Assembly: GCA_947179245.1 (NCBI GenBank)
Contig: CAMXBD010000020.1
Location: 1 to 34,636, forward strand
Direction of reading: 5' to 3'
Source of the DNA: an uncultured Lachnospiraceae bacterium
GTDB lineage: Bacteria > Bacillota > Clostridia > Lachnospirales > Lachnospiraceae
Length of the DNA stretch: 34,636 nt
This document shows, piece after piece, positions 6,521 through 15,099 of this stretch (its first letter is position 1; every line of letters begins with the position of its first letter). The notes beneath the pieces are model-generated. The model was given only the letters and a program-made list of their open reading frames with translations. It made no database searches and was not told the DNA's origin. The position numbers and the translations under genes are program-made.

Positions 6521-7550
6521 GGAACCGTTGATCAGTGTGATTGTCCCGGTCTATAACGGACAGAGTTATCTGGCGGATTGCATTGACAGTATTGAAAATC
6601 AGACATATGGAAATCTGGAGGTTATTATAGTCAATGACGGCTCTACGGACCGGACAGGTGAAGTGTGTGACAGTTTGAAGACAGCCTATGATAACGTATA
6701 TATATTGAATTTGAATGACAAGGGTGTGTCTGCCGCGCGCAATGCAGGAATAGAGATGTCTAAAGGAGAATTTGTCACTTTTGTGGATGCGGACGACAGA
6801 CTGCGGCCCGAAATGCTGGACACGTTATATGAGTGTATGGTCAGTGCCGGAAGTGATGTTTCCGGATGCCGGTTTTTCTCATGGAGCAATGAATCCGAAT
6901 GGAAACGGGCGGTGGAGGCGGATGTATCTAAGCCTGATGGGGCAGCAGGACGGATGAAAAACTACGATGCCGGCACATACTTAAGGGAAGAGATTCTTAA
7001 CGGTAACAGCCGTTGCTGGAGCAAGCTTTATCGCAGGACGATCGTAGATCAGGTACGTTTTCGGGAGAATCTTACCATCGGAGAGGACATGCTGTTTCTT
7101 GTTAATATGCTGCCCTTCGTGGACAGGCTTACGGAGACGGACTATCCGGGCTACGGATATTATCAGAATCCGGACGGAGCCATTAATAGAGAGTTTACGC
7201 CCAGATACATGGATCAGATCACATGCTGGCAGCTTGCGAGGGAGGAGATTCTGAGGATGGACGCGAATCTGGATTCGCAGGTCACCGCATTGCTGATCAT
7301 GGGGATTATGCTTACCGCAGGCAAACTTGCCATGCTTTCCGTGGAAAAAAGGCACAATCACAAAGAATATATCGAGATATGCCGTGAGAGACTGAAAGAA
7401 GCAATGAAGGTACCGGGGGCATACGGGAAACTGTCTGCAGGATACCGCATTAAGGCTGTGATATTCCGGGCATTTCCGAATCTGTATCTATATTTGTATA
7501 AAAGTGAACAAGTTCACTTACGAGTCTTGCTTCGCAAGCTCGGAAAATAG
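6510..7550 (+). CDS. Glycosyltransferase family 2
   Basis: 346 residues from ATG 6510, chosen because AGGGAG (about 6497-6502) lies just upstream. An in-frame ATG at 6471 lacks such a site and lies deeper in the previous gene. The N-terminal GT-A domain is clear: ISVIVPVYNGQSYLADCIDS, VNDGSTD (41-47), GVSAARNAG and the metal-binding DADD (93-96). The TIGEDMLF stretch near 190 holds the usual catalytic-region ED. The C-terminal region is helical, and the last 15 or so residues are encoded by two neighbouring hairpins (7502-7542) unlike a normal coding end, so the native C-terminus may have been replaced. Donor sugar unknown. Confidence 0.92.
   Translation: MIIEEPLISVIVPVYNGQSYLADCIDSIENQTYGNLEVIIVNDGSTDRTGEVCDSLKTAYDNVYILNLNDKGVSAARNAGIEMSKGEFVTFVDADDRLRPEMLDTLYECMVSAGSDVSGCRFFSWSNESEWKRAVEADVSKPDGAAGRMKNYDAGTYLREEILNGNSRCWSKLYRRTIVDQVRFRENLTIGEDMLFLVNMLPFVDRLTETDYPGYGYYQNPDGAINREFTPRYMDQITCWQLAREEILRMDANLDSQVTALLIMGIMLTAGKLAMLSVEKRHNHKEYIEICRERLKEAMKVPGAYGKLSAGYRIKAVIFRAFPNLYLYLYKSEQVHLRVLLRKLGK
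7502..7519. repeat. Perfect 8-bp inverted repeat (hairpin 1 of a tandem pair)
   Basis: AAGTGAAC (7502-7509), two loop bases, GTTCACTT (7512-7519). It lies inside the last codons of the GT2 gene and is followed one base later by a second hairpin. Confidence 0.8.
7521..7542. repeat. Second hairpin of the tandem pair
   Basis: CGAG-t-CTTGC (7521-7530), loop TTC, GCAAG-CTCG (7534-7542): nine pairs with one bulged T. There is no T-run after it, and the next ribosome site (AAGGAG at 7556-7561) follows within 20 bases, so it is not a standard terminator. Together with 7502-7519 it resembles a small palindromic repeat element. Confidence 0.75.
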
Positions 7551-7568
7551 TGGACAAGGAGTAGGGCT

Positions 7569-8495
7569 ATGTTGATCGTCAGGGTGATGGGCGGGCTGGG
7601 AAACCAGTTACAGCAGTATGCGTTATACAGGAAATTAGAACATATAGGCAAAGAGGTCAGACTGGATATTTCGTGGTTTCAGAATGAAGCGCTGCAGGCG
7701 TCTATGGCGGCGGGAAGAGAGCTGGAACTTGATTATCTGAATCCGCTTCACTATCGAGTGGCGTCCAAGGAGGAGATTCGTTCCGTACTCGGAAGATTGT
7801 GGGAAGAACCGGAAAGTTTTGCCGGAAAGATCAAGAGAAAATTATGTCCTTCTTCAAGCGCTTCTTTTGAAGAGAGCGATATGTATCATGAACAGGTTTT
7901 TGCCATGGACGACAAATATCTGGCAGGGTATTGGGCGTGTGAGAAATACTATGCGGATATCATGGATATTCTGCGGGCGGATATTTCATTTCCGCACAGT
8001 GCGGACAGCGAAGTTGAGAAGAAAAACCGCGGTATGATACAGCAGATGGAAGAGACATGCTCTGTCAGTGTGCATATCAGACGGGGAGATTATCTGGATG
8101 ATATCAACAAGGCTCTTTTCGGAGGAATCTGTACAGAGGCGTATTATCAGAAGGCTATAGAGTATATGCGGGAGAAATTTCCGGACGCACGGTTTTATAT
8201 CTTTTCGGATGACATTCCCTATGTGAGAGAACACTATCAGGGAGAAGATTATCAGATCATCGACTGGAATCATGGGAAAAACAGCTTCTATGATATGATG
8301 CTGATGAGCCGGTGCCGACACAATATCTGTGCCAACAGTACCTTTAGTTTCTGGGGAGCAAGACTCAATTCTTATATCGGAAAAATCATGATACGTCCGT
8401 CCGTTCATAAGAATACGCAGATATGTGAACCGGAGAAGATGAAGGATCTATGGCAGGGATGGCTACTCGTTACACCTCAGGGCGGTCTGCTTTAA
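7569..8495 (+). CDS. GT11-family fucosyltransferase (alpha-1,2-fucosyltransferase-like)
   Basis: 308 residues, starting at ATG 7569 with AAGGAG at 7556-7561. GT11 signatures are plain: the N-terminal GGLGNQLQQYALYR (8-21), the donor-binding HIRRGDY (169-175), FYIFSDD, and the C-terminal NICANSTFSFWGARLN. These match bacterial alpha-1,2-fucosyltransferases of the WbsJ/FutC kind, which move L-fucose from GDP-fucose to a galactose, usually forming a host-like H-type branch. There is no signal peptide or membrane helix; it should act in the cytoplasm on the lipid-linked unit. Other GT11 members may use other deoxyhexoses, so fucose is likely but not proven. No GDP-fucose synthesis genes are in the window. 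Confidence 0.9.
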   Translation: MLIVRVMGGLGNQLQQYALYRKLEHIGKEVRLDISWFQNEALQASMAAGRELELDYLNPLHYRVASKEEIRSVLGRLWEEPESFAGKIKRKLCPSSSASFEESDMYHEQVFAMDDKYLAGYWACEKYYADIMDILRADISFPHSADSEVEKKNRGMIQQMEETCSVSVHIRRGDYLDDINKALFGGICTEAYYQKAIEYMREKFPDARFYIFSDDIPYVREHYQGEDYQIIDWNHGKNSFYDMMLMSRCRHNICANSTFSFWGARLNSYIGKIMIRPSVHKNTQICEPEKMKDLWQGWLLVTPQGGLL

Positions 8496-8524
8496 TAAAT
8501 TCAAAAGGAGCATTGATTTAGATT

Positions 8525-9583
8525 ATGAAGAAATCCAAATATAAGATCAGCGTGATGGTTCCCGTATATAATGCAAAAGATTATCTGGAGCAGTGCGTTG
8601 ACAGTATTTTGTCCCAGAGTTATGACAATCTGGAATTGCTGCTTATCGATGATGAATCCACAGACGGAAGCGGAGAAATCTGCGACAGATATGCCGGGCA
8701 GGATTCCAGAGTGCGTGTGATTCACCAGAAAAACAGCGGTTGTACTGCCTCTTCACTGACGGGACTTCGTAATGCGTCCGGTGATTATTATATGTTTGTT
8801 GACAGTGACGATTATATTGAGGCGGAGACTCTTCAGGAAATGACAAAGCTCCTGATCGGAAAAAGGGGAGAAATTGTATGCTGTAATCACATTCTGGAGA
8901 AGAAAAATGAAACGGTTCCGGCAATCTGCCTTGCAAAACCCGGCGTATATGAGGGTGAAAAACTGCAAAGTGAAATCAAAGAGCAGTTACTTGGCAACGA
9001 AGAGCGTACGCTTCCCTTTTCACGATGCATGAAATTATATGAGAAATCTGTTTTTGAAGGAAATGAGAAATACTGTGATGCGGCAATCCGTATGGGGGAA
9101 GATTTCAACTTGGTTTATCCGGCGCTGTTAGACTGTTCCCGGCTGGTTATCATGGAAGATGCATTGTTCTATCACTATCGTTACGTAGAGGATTCCATGG
9201 TACACCATTATGATCCCGATATTATGGACAGTGTTGAGAGGGTCAGGGATTTCTGGCACAGGGTTGCAGAGGGCAAAAATATTACGGGCTGTGAGGATGA
9301 GTTTGACCGGGAATACTGCTATCTGCTGATTCTTGTTATGAAAAATGAGCTTCGTAATCCGGACAAAAATTATTTACGGAAAATACAGGATATTTTTACC
9401 AGACCGGAAGTGCGGGACAAGATTACATCCACGCCGCTTTCTGTTAAGAGTAAGGCAAATGCATTATTGTATCTGGGAATGATGTATCCGCAGAAACCGT
9501 TACTGCGGATCTTAAGGATGGTTATGAGGAAACATGACAATAGTGTCAGGAAAAGCAGGAGCGCTGCGGGAAAGGGAAGGTAG
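8525..9583 (+). CDS. Glycosyltransferase family 2
   Basis: 352 residues. GT-A motifs are KISVMVPVYNAKDYLEQCVDS, IDDESTDGSGEICDRYA, GLRNASGDYYMFVDSDDYIE (metal-binding DSDD at 93-96) and a later RMGEDFNLVYPAL stretch. The C-terminal part is helical and basic at the end. The ribosome site AAAAGGAG (about 8503-8510) is 14 bases from the ATG, rather far, but no better start fits the family N-terminus. The layout is close to the 6510 gene and the two may be old paralogues, yet the donor and acceptor residues differ enough that they should add different sugars. Confidence 0.92.
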   Translation: MKKSKYKISVMVPVYNAKDYLEQCVDSILSQSYDNLELLLIDDESTDGSGEICDRYAGQDSRVRVIHQKNSGCTASSLTGLRNASGDYYMFVDSDDYIEAETLQEMTKLLIGKRGEIVCCNHILEKKNETVPAICLAKPGVYEGEKLQSEIKEQLLGNEERTLPFSRCMKLYEKSVFEGNEKYCDAAIRMGEDFNLVYPALLDCSRLVIMEDALFYHYRYVEDSMVHHYDPDIMDSVERVRDFWHRVAEGKNITGCEDEFDREYCYLLILVMKNELRNPDKNYLRKIQDIFTRPEVRDKITSTPLSVKSKANALLYLGMMYPQKPLLRILRMVMRKHDNSVRKSRSAAGKGR

Positions 9584-9588
9584 GCGGT

Positions 9589-10773
9589 ATGGATAATCGA
9601 TTAGTTATGTATCTGCATGGCGGCAGCGGGAATCATGGCTGCGAGGCTATCATGAACAGCACCTGCCATATGCTGGAGGATATTCCCAAGCTTCTTGTGA
9701 CAAACAGCGAGAAGGAGGATATGGCCTATTCGCTTGCGCCTTTGTGCGATATTTTGCAGGAAAGAAAGATAGAGGAACATTTCTTTGCTCATGTATGGTA
9801 CTATGTCTGGCGCGCCATTTTCCATGATCCGGAATCTTTTATGAGATACCGTTTCCGGCAGGTGCTTGGGAGAAAACGGTCGCCTCTGTACATATCGATC
9901 GGTGGTGATATGTATTGTTACGAACTTTCCAAAAAAGAAGCGATCACGGCAAACAGCGCCTTTAATAAAGCAGGCTCCAAGACAATACTGTGGGGCTGTT
10001 CCATCGAACCGGATCTTCTTCAGGAGACACAGGTTGTTGAAGATATGAAACGATATGCGTTGATTACACCGAGGGAATCTATCACGGAAGGCGCGCTTAG
10101 AGCGGCGGGAGTTACGGAGAATGTGAAGCGTTTCCCGGATCCGGCGTTTGCGCTTGAACCGGAGGAGATAGAACTGCCTAAACGGTTTGCAGTGGGTAAA
10201 ACAATCGGTATCAATGTAAGTCCTATGATCGTGCGCCATGAGAAAGTGGAGGGGATTACACTCGCCAATTACCGGAGACTGATCGACCATATTTTGCAGA
10301 CCTCGGAGGACTGTGTGGCTTTGATACCGCATGTGATGTGGCGCCACAATGACGACAGGCTGACACTTAAGGAGCTTTACCGGGGTTATGAAGGTAACGG
10401 ACGAGTTATGATTTTCCCTGATATGTCATGTCAGAAGATTAAATATATTATTTCCAAATGCCGGGCTTTTATCGGCGCAAGAACACATGCGACGATTGCG
10501 GCTTACTCAAGCTGTGTCCCTACACTTGTGGTAGGATATTCCGTGAAAGCAAGAGGCATTGCAACAGATTTATTTGGCAGTGAAGAGCATTACGTTCTGC
10601 CGGTGCAGACGTTGGAAAATCCGGAAGAATTAATACAGGCATATGACTGGATGATGGACAGGGAACATGAGATTCGGACGAGGCTGGAATCATTGATGCC
10701 GGAGTATTGCGCAAAAGCAGCAGCAGCAGGCGAAGAGGTACGGAAGATTTGGAAACAGGTAACGGGACAATAG
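9589..10773 (+). CDS. Polysaccharide pyruvyl transferase family protein
   Basis: 394 residues, soluble, starting six bases after the GT2 stop with GGAAGG at 9575-9580. It shows the layout of the polysaccharide pyruvyl transferase family (CsaB/WcaK type). The start is YLHGGSGNHGCEAIM (8-22), then YISIGGDMYCYE, LWGCSIEP, FPDPAFALEP, INVSPMIVRH, and the conserved C-terminal CRAFIGARTHATIAAYSSCVPTLVVGYSVKARGI. These enzymes add pyruvate from phosphoenolpyruvate as a ketal on a hexose, giving the polymer a negative charge. Some relatives in glycan clusters have other uses, so substrate is inferred. It sits between a GT2 and the flippase, consistent with modification before export. Confidence 0.88.
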   Translation: MDNRLVMYLHGGSGNHGCEAIMNSTCHMLEDIPKLLVTNSEKEDMAYSLAPLCDILQERKIEEHFFAHVWYYVWRAIFHDPESFMRYRFRQVLGRKRSPLYISIGGDMYCYELSKKEAITANSAFNKAGSKTILWGCSIEPDLLQETQVVEDMKRYALITPRESITEGALRAAGVTENVKRFPDPAFALEPEEIELPKRFAVGKTIGINVSPMIVRHEKVEGITLANYRRLIDHILQTSEDCVALIPHVMWRHNDDRLTLKELYRGYEGNGRVMIFPDMSCQKIKYIISKCRAFIGARTHATIAAYSSCVPTLVVGYSVKARGIATDLFGSEEHYVLPVQTLENPEELIQAYDWMMDREHEIRTRLESLMPEYCAKAAAAGEEVRKIWKQVTGQ

Positions 10774-10800
10774 AGTCTGAAGATTTGGAAAGGCAATGCA

Positions 10801-12360
10801 ATGGGCAGAGTCAGGCAGGCTGAGAAAAATATTTTCTTTGGATATATAAGCAACTTCATCATTATGATTACGGGGTTTTTGCAGAGAACCGTTTTTATCA
10901 TGGTTCTGGATGAAACACTGCTGGGTGTCAACTCTCTGTATACAGACATCTTAAGCGTGCTTTCGCTGGCGGAACTTGGAATCGGAAGCGCCTTGAATTA
11001 CAGTCTGTATAAACCGGTAGCTGATAATGATCAGGAAAAGATCAAATCCTATATGAGACTTTATAAGAGGGCATATCTGGCGATTGCAGGGGTGATTGCA
11101 GCAGTCGGGATCGCCCTGATTCCTCTTCTGCCTTATCTGATCAAGGACAGTAAGGGAGTGACCGGCGAGGAGCTGGTTATCTACTATTTGATTTTTCTTT
11201 TTAATACTGTCAGCACATATTTTGTGGCATACAAATATAGTCTGGCAAATGCACAGCAGCGAGGCTATATTCAGACTAATATCGCGACGATTACGAAGAT
11301 CGTCACAGTCCTTGCGCAGATTATCATTCTGCTTGTGGCGAAGAATTTCCTGTTGTTTTTGTTGACACAGTCGGCAATGGAATTATTGCAGAAGATTTTC
11401 GTCAGTATTTATTTTAACAGACTCTATCCCTATCTGAAAGACCGGAATGTAAAGAAACTTGATAAAGAGGAGACGGACGTAGTTGCCACCAAGACGAAAG
11501 CCCTGATATTTCATAAGGTCGGTGATGTAGCAAGACTCTCTACGGACAGTATCATTATCACATATTTTATGGATGTTGCTCAGGTCGGAATTGTAGGAAA
11601 CTATACGCTCTTTATCACTTACGCCGCCAATTTCGTTGGTGTTATTTTAAATTCAGTGATTTCCGGATTTGGAAATCTGGTGGCTACGGAATCGAAAGAA
11701 AAACAGCATGCCATGTTTAAGGTGTATCGGTTTATCGACTGCTGGATGTATGGGTTTGTGTCTGTCGGGTTCTGGCTTCTTCTGACGCCGCTGATTACGC
11801 AGATCTGGCTCGATGAGAGCTGGGGAGTGGGACAGATCGTAGTGACATTGATTTTGGTCGATTTCTATTTTAAGGGCGGCAGAGCGGTTTTAATGAACTT
11901 TAAGATTGCCGCAGGACTATTTGAGCAGGATAAATATCTGCCTTTGATTCAGGGAGTGGTGAATTTGATCCTGTCGATCGCAGGAATCAAGTATATAGGA
12001 TTGGCAGGAGTATATGTAGGAACGGTGGTGTCCGGGTTAATGGCTAATTTTATCCGGCCGGTTATCATATACAGAGAATGTTTTGCGCGCAGTGCATGGT
12101 CTTATTTTAAGGACTCATTCAAATATCTCGGTGTGGTAGTGGGCGTTGCGCTTCTGATGATTCCTGTGAAGAACTTCGTGATGGGAGAGACCAATTTAGT
12201 GACATTTGCCGTGATGGTAATGATCATCACATTGATATATAATGGAACATTCTATTTATTTTTCAGAAAAACGCAGGAGTTTGAGTATCTGTGGGCGCTG
12301 CTTACAAAGAAGCTGTCATTTTTAAGGAGATTTAGCAATGGTGCAGGAAACGGTAAATAA
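10801..12360 (+). CDS. Wzx-type repeat-unit flippase (MOP superfamily)
   Basis: 519 residues with about 12-14 hydrophobic helices, the standard size of a polysaccharide flippase. The N-terminal AEKNIFFGYISNFIIMITGFLQRTVFIMVL and LSLAELGIGSALNYSLYKP are typical of the Firmicute PST/MVF branch, and further signatures are KALIFHKVGDVARLSTDSIII and NYTLFITYAANFVGVIL. It should move the undecaprenyl-diphosphate-linked repeat unit from the inner to the outer leaflet. GGAAAGG at 10787-10793 supports the start. Its last 23 bases overlap the next gene. A second, unrelated flippase candidate lies at 23143. Confidence 0.93.
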   Translation: MGRVRQAEKNIFFGYISNFIIMITGFLQRTVFIMVLDETLLGVNSLYTDILSVLSLAELGIGSALNYSLYKPVADNDQEKIKSYMRLYKRAYLAIAGVIAAVGIALIPLLPYLIKDSKGVTGEELVIYYLIFLFNTVSTYFVAYKYSLANAQQRGYIQTNIATITKIVTVLAQIIILLVAKNFLLFLLTQSAMELLQKIFVSIYFNRLYPYLKDRNVKKLDKEETDVVATKTKALIFHKVGDVARLSTDSIIITYFMDVAQVGIVGNYTLFITYAANFVGVILNSVISGFGNLVATESKEKQHAMFKVYRFIDCWMYGFVSVGFWLLLTPLITQIWLDESWGVGQIVVTLILVDFYFKGGRAVLMNFKIAAGLFEQDKYLPLIQGVVNLILSIAGIKYIGLAGVYVGTVVSGLMANFIRPVIIYRECFARSAWSYFKDSFKYLGVVVGVALLMIPVKNFVMGETNLVTFAVMVMIITLIYNGTFYLFFRKTQEFEYLWALLTKKLSFLRRFSNGAGNGK

Positions 12361-13441
12361 ACCGGATGATAAAATGAATATAGACATTCTGGCTCAGACT
12401 GCCTGTCGTGAACTGATGACATATGGTTTATGGGATGGAAAGACCAAAGTAAAAAGCTGGATTAAGAAACATCTTCTCAGACGTCAGACAGCACCGGAAG
12501 ACATGATTTTCTGGACCACCGGACTTCTGGCGGCGGGATTATGGAATTACAAAAAAGACGCCGGGACAGATATGACGGCGCAGATTGAGCAGACGCTCAG
12601 TGCATACTATGCAAGGTGGGCACAGAAAAAATGTCCGGTCTTTTATCTTGATGATCTGCTGGCAGGAGAAACACTGCTTAAGGCGTATGAAGATTACTGT
12701 GAGGGTGGGCAGGACAATGATTTTATCAGAGCCGGTAACACAGAAATGTATCGGAAGATGATTGAGAAACTTGCCGAATATGGTTTGAGCTATCCGGTTG
12801 ATGAGATGGGGAGCTTTCCTTACCGGGCGGCACAGAACAACGGATATATTTTTGCAGATGCTATCGGGCTGGCGTGTCCGTTCCTATACCACTATGGGAT
12901 GGTATATCACAGGACGGATGCTATGGAGCTTGCGGTGAAACAGATTGTTAATTTTGTGGCATACGGTATGGACGGTTCCACGGGACTGCCCTATCATGGG
13001 TATGTAATGAGTACTGCGTGCAAGTATGGTATTATAGGCTGGGGGCGCGCTGTGGGCTGGCTGCTTCGCGGCATGACAGGATGCATGATAAGTGAATATG
13101 GGGCTGAGCGGCTTAGGGATGCCTACATCGGATTAATAGACGCTGTACTGCCATACCAGCGTAAAGACGGATATTTTTGCTGGCAGATGCATGCATTGGA
13201 CGGTCCGGTCGATACCTCTGCAACAGGGATGATCTGTGGGGCGGTGAAGCGGGGGATGGAGCTTAATATTCTTACGGATTCCAAGTACGCGCAGGCAGTG
13301 CAGGCGGGGAAAAGCGCGGTTTACAGATCGGTCAGGGACGGCAGAGTGTATGACTGTTCCGGCGAGTGTGAGGGTTTTGGTCAGTATCCGCAGCGATATG
13401 GCGCTTACCCGTGGGCGCTCGGACCGGCGTTGATGTTATAA
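12338..13441 (+). CDS. GH88/GH105-like glycoside hydrolase, apparently cytoplasmic
   Basis: 367 residues, start supported by AAGGAG at 12324-12329; it overlaps the flippase gene by 23 bases. The pattern is that of the alpha/alpha six-barrel unsaturated uronyl hydrolases. YIFADAIGLACPFLYHYG (170-187) has D174 where the family keeps its proton-donor aspartate, GWGRAVGWLLRGM (234-246) matches the GRGNGW-type motif, and DTSATGMICGA matches the late TS-G/A stretch. The classical enzymes hydrate 4,5-unsaturated uronic acids released by lyases. Here there is no signal peptide and no lyase or transporter nearby, so a degradative role is doubtful. A role on the intermediate or in quality control is speculation. 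Confidence 0.72.
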   Translation: MVQETVNKPDDKMNIDILAQTACRELMTYGLWDGKTKVKSWIKKHLLRRQTAPEDMIFWTTGLLAAGLWNYKKDAGTDMTAQIEQTLSAYYARWAQKKCPVFYLDDLLAGETLLKAYEDYCEGGQDNDFIRAGNTEMYRKMIEKLAEYGLSYPVDEMGSFPYRAAQNNGYIFADAIGLACPFLYHYGMVYHRTDAMELAVKQIVNFVAYGMDGSTGLPYHGYVMSTACKYGIIGWGRAVGWLLRGMTGCMISEYGAERLRDAYIGLIDAVLPYQRKDGYFCWQMHALDGPVDTSATGMICGAVKRGMELNILTDSKYAQAVQAGKSAVYRSVRDGRVYDCSGECEGFGQYPQRYGAYPWALGPALML

Positions 13442-13454
13442 GAAAGGCAGCAGG

Positions 13455-15053
13455 ATGAATCATACGATCAAAAAAATTGTATCTGAGAACAGCATAAAGA
13501 TAACGTTGGAAGAAGCGTGTTATTTCGGCTTTTTTATTCTGCTGTCCATCACCAAAGGGCTGGGACTTTACGAAGGGCAGAAGCTATTTGAACTGCTGGT
13601 CATTCCCGCCTTTTTGTTTGCTGTCGTAAAGATACTTATTACCCCATATACTAAGAGACAGTGGGTGATTCAGGTGATATTTCTGCTTTTGACAGCGGTT
13701 GTATTTTATGAATCACGGGAAAGAGGCATCCTGTTTCTGGCGTTTACGGTGCTTGGAATGAAGAATATTTCCGTCAAAAAAGTTTTCCACGTGGGATTGT
13801 GGGTATGGTCGCTGTGTGCGGTCGTGCTGAGCATTTTTTCCTTTTTCCGTCTGGAACATACCATATACAGGGTACATGCCAAGATGGGGCTGGGTCATAT
13901 TTTCCGGTGGAGTCTCGGATTTTCACATCCGAATATTCTGCACATTACTTATCTGGCGTTATGTGCATTTATTCTCTATGAATTGGGAGAACATTACGGA
14001 ATCAGACATTTTGTAATTATGATGGCAGGAAACGTGCTCGTGTTTCTGTATTCAGTCAGTTATACCGGTTTTGGTATCGTATCTGTTTTGCTGATGGGAT
14101 TTTTGTATGTGCGGATCAGACCGAAATTCTGTTTCATAGAGAAAATACTTGCCAATCTGGTATTGCCGGTCTGTCTGGTATTGTCTTTTGTGGCGCCCTT
14201 TTATCTCTACCATCCCAGACTCGGCTATTATGTACAGCAGTTGAATTTCAAACTTAATACAAGGATATATCTGGCGGAGCAGTTTCTGCGATCGGAGTAT
14301 CACAGTCTGTTCGGGGCGGATATCTCTAAGATTGTCAGATCTTCCATGACGATGGATAACTCCTATGTGTGGGGATATATTAATTATGGGCTGGCTGCCT
14401 TTGCGATTATCATGATCGGATATTTTGCATTGCTGTTTTATGATACACATAAGCAGCGGACGAGGGAGCTTGTCATTCTCGTATGTTTTCTCGGAGCCGG
14501 ATGGACGGAACCGCTGTTGTTTAATACTTCTTTTAAGAATGTGACGCTGATCTTCTTAGGCAGTCTGCTTTTCCTACAGAAAGAGGGGGCAAAGGAATAT
14601 TGTCTGTTTTCGAAACTTAGGCGGACGGTGGTCATTCCGGGTGGCGGGATTCCTGATGCGACATGGTCGGCGCTGCGCTTAATATGGAGGGCATTTAAAG
14701 CGAAAATGGTCTGTCTGACGGTGGCTGGCGGTGTGCTGGGAATCATTTTGTGCGCTCTCTTATATACGGTGCCGGAGGGATATGTGGTGCGCCGGTTTTA
14801 TACGGATGCGAGAGAGAAAACTTCTGTGTATGTGGAGAGTGTGGACGATCCGGCGTACGAAGGGTGGAAGATCATGAATTATCTGGACGCTGAGGATCCT
14901 ATGCAGCTCATACAGGGCAAGGCCGTCACGCTTGAGACGGTCAGATATTATGTGGGGAGTGCGCTGATCGGCGGATTCTTCGGCGGCGTGGCTGGCGCGG
15001 TGTATTTTAGTCTGGAAGAAAGCAGGAAGAAACAGATGCCGGGCGCTCTGTGA
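13455..15053 (+). CDS. Wzy-like polymerase with extra C-terminal two-helix module
   Basis: 532 residues. Residues 1-375 form a membrane domain of about ten helices with Wzy-type landmarks also seen in the 1876 gene: LGFSHPN (154-160) before a helix, SVSYTGFG (200-207), and a loop with LFGADISKIVRSS followed by DNSYVWGYINYG. After a cytoplasmic linker (376-415) comes an added unit: helix at about 417-438, an external loop of some 55 residues (439-495) starting VPEGYVV, and a second helix at about 497-519 with a short basic tail. That helix-loop-helix plan recalls a very small chain-length co-polymerase, but I see no clear proline-rich Wzz motif. Expected job: polymerisation of flipped repeat units. 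Confidence 0.8.
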   Translation: MNHTIKKIVSENSIKITLEEACYFGFFILLSITKGLGLYEGQKLFELLVIPAFLFAVVKILITPYTKRQWVIQVIFLLLTAVVFYESRERGILFLAFTVLGMKNISVKKVFHVGLWVWSLCAVVLSIFSFFRLEHTIYRVHAKMGLGHIFRWSLGFSHPNILHITYLALCAFILYELGEHYGIRHFVIMMAGNVLVFLYSVSYTGFGIVSVLLMGFLYVRIRPKFCFIEKILANLVLPVCLVLSFVAPFYLYHPRLGYYVQQLNFKLNTRIYLAEQFLRSEYHSLFGADISKIVRSSMTMDNSYVWGYINYGLAAFAIIMIGYFALLFYDTHKQRTRELVILVCFLGAGWTEPLLFNTSFKNVTLIFLGSLLFLQKEGAKEYCLFSKLRRTVVIPGGGIPDATWSALRLIWRAFKAKMVCLTVAGGVLGIILCALLYTVPEGYVVRRFYTDAREKTSVYVESVDDPAYEGWKIMNYLDAEDPMQLIQGKAVTLETVRYYVGSALIGGFFGGVAGAVYFSLEESRKKQMPGAL

Positions 15054-15099
15054 AGGAAGGCTAAGATTGGATGTCTGCCGGCAGACAAGGGTGAATGGG

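Noticed and set aside
7502..7550. Tandem hairpins as a rho-independent terminator
   Set aside because: There is no T-run, the hairpins lie before the stop codon, and the next gene's ribosome site follows at once.
9601..10347. 248-residue open frame on the minus strand
   Set aside because: Antisense shadow of the pyruvyl transferase gene with no domain and no start signal.
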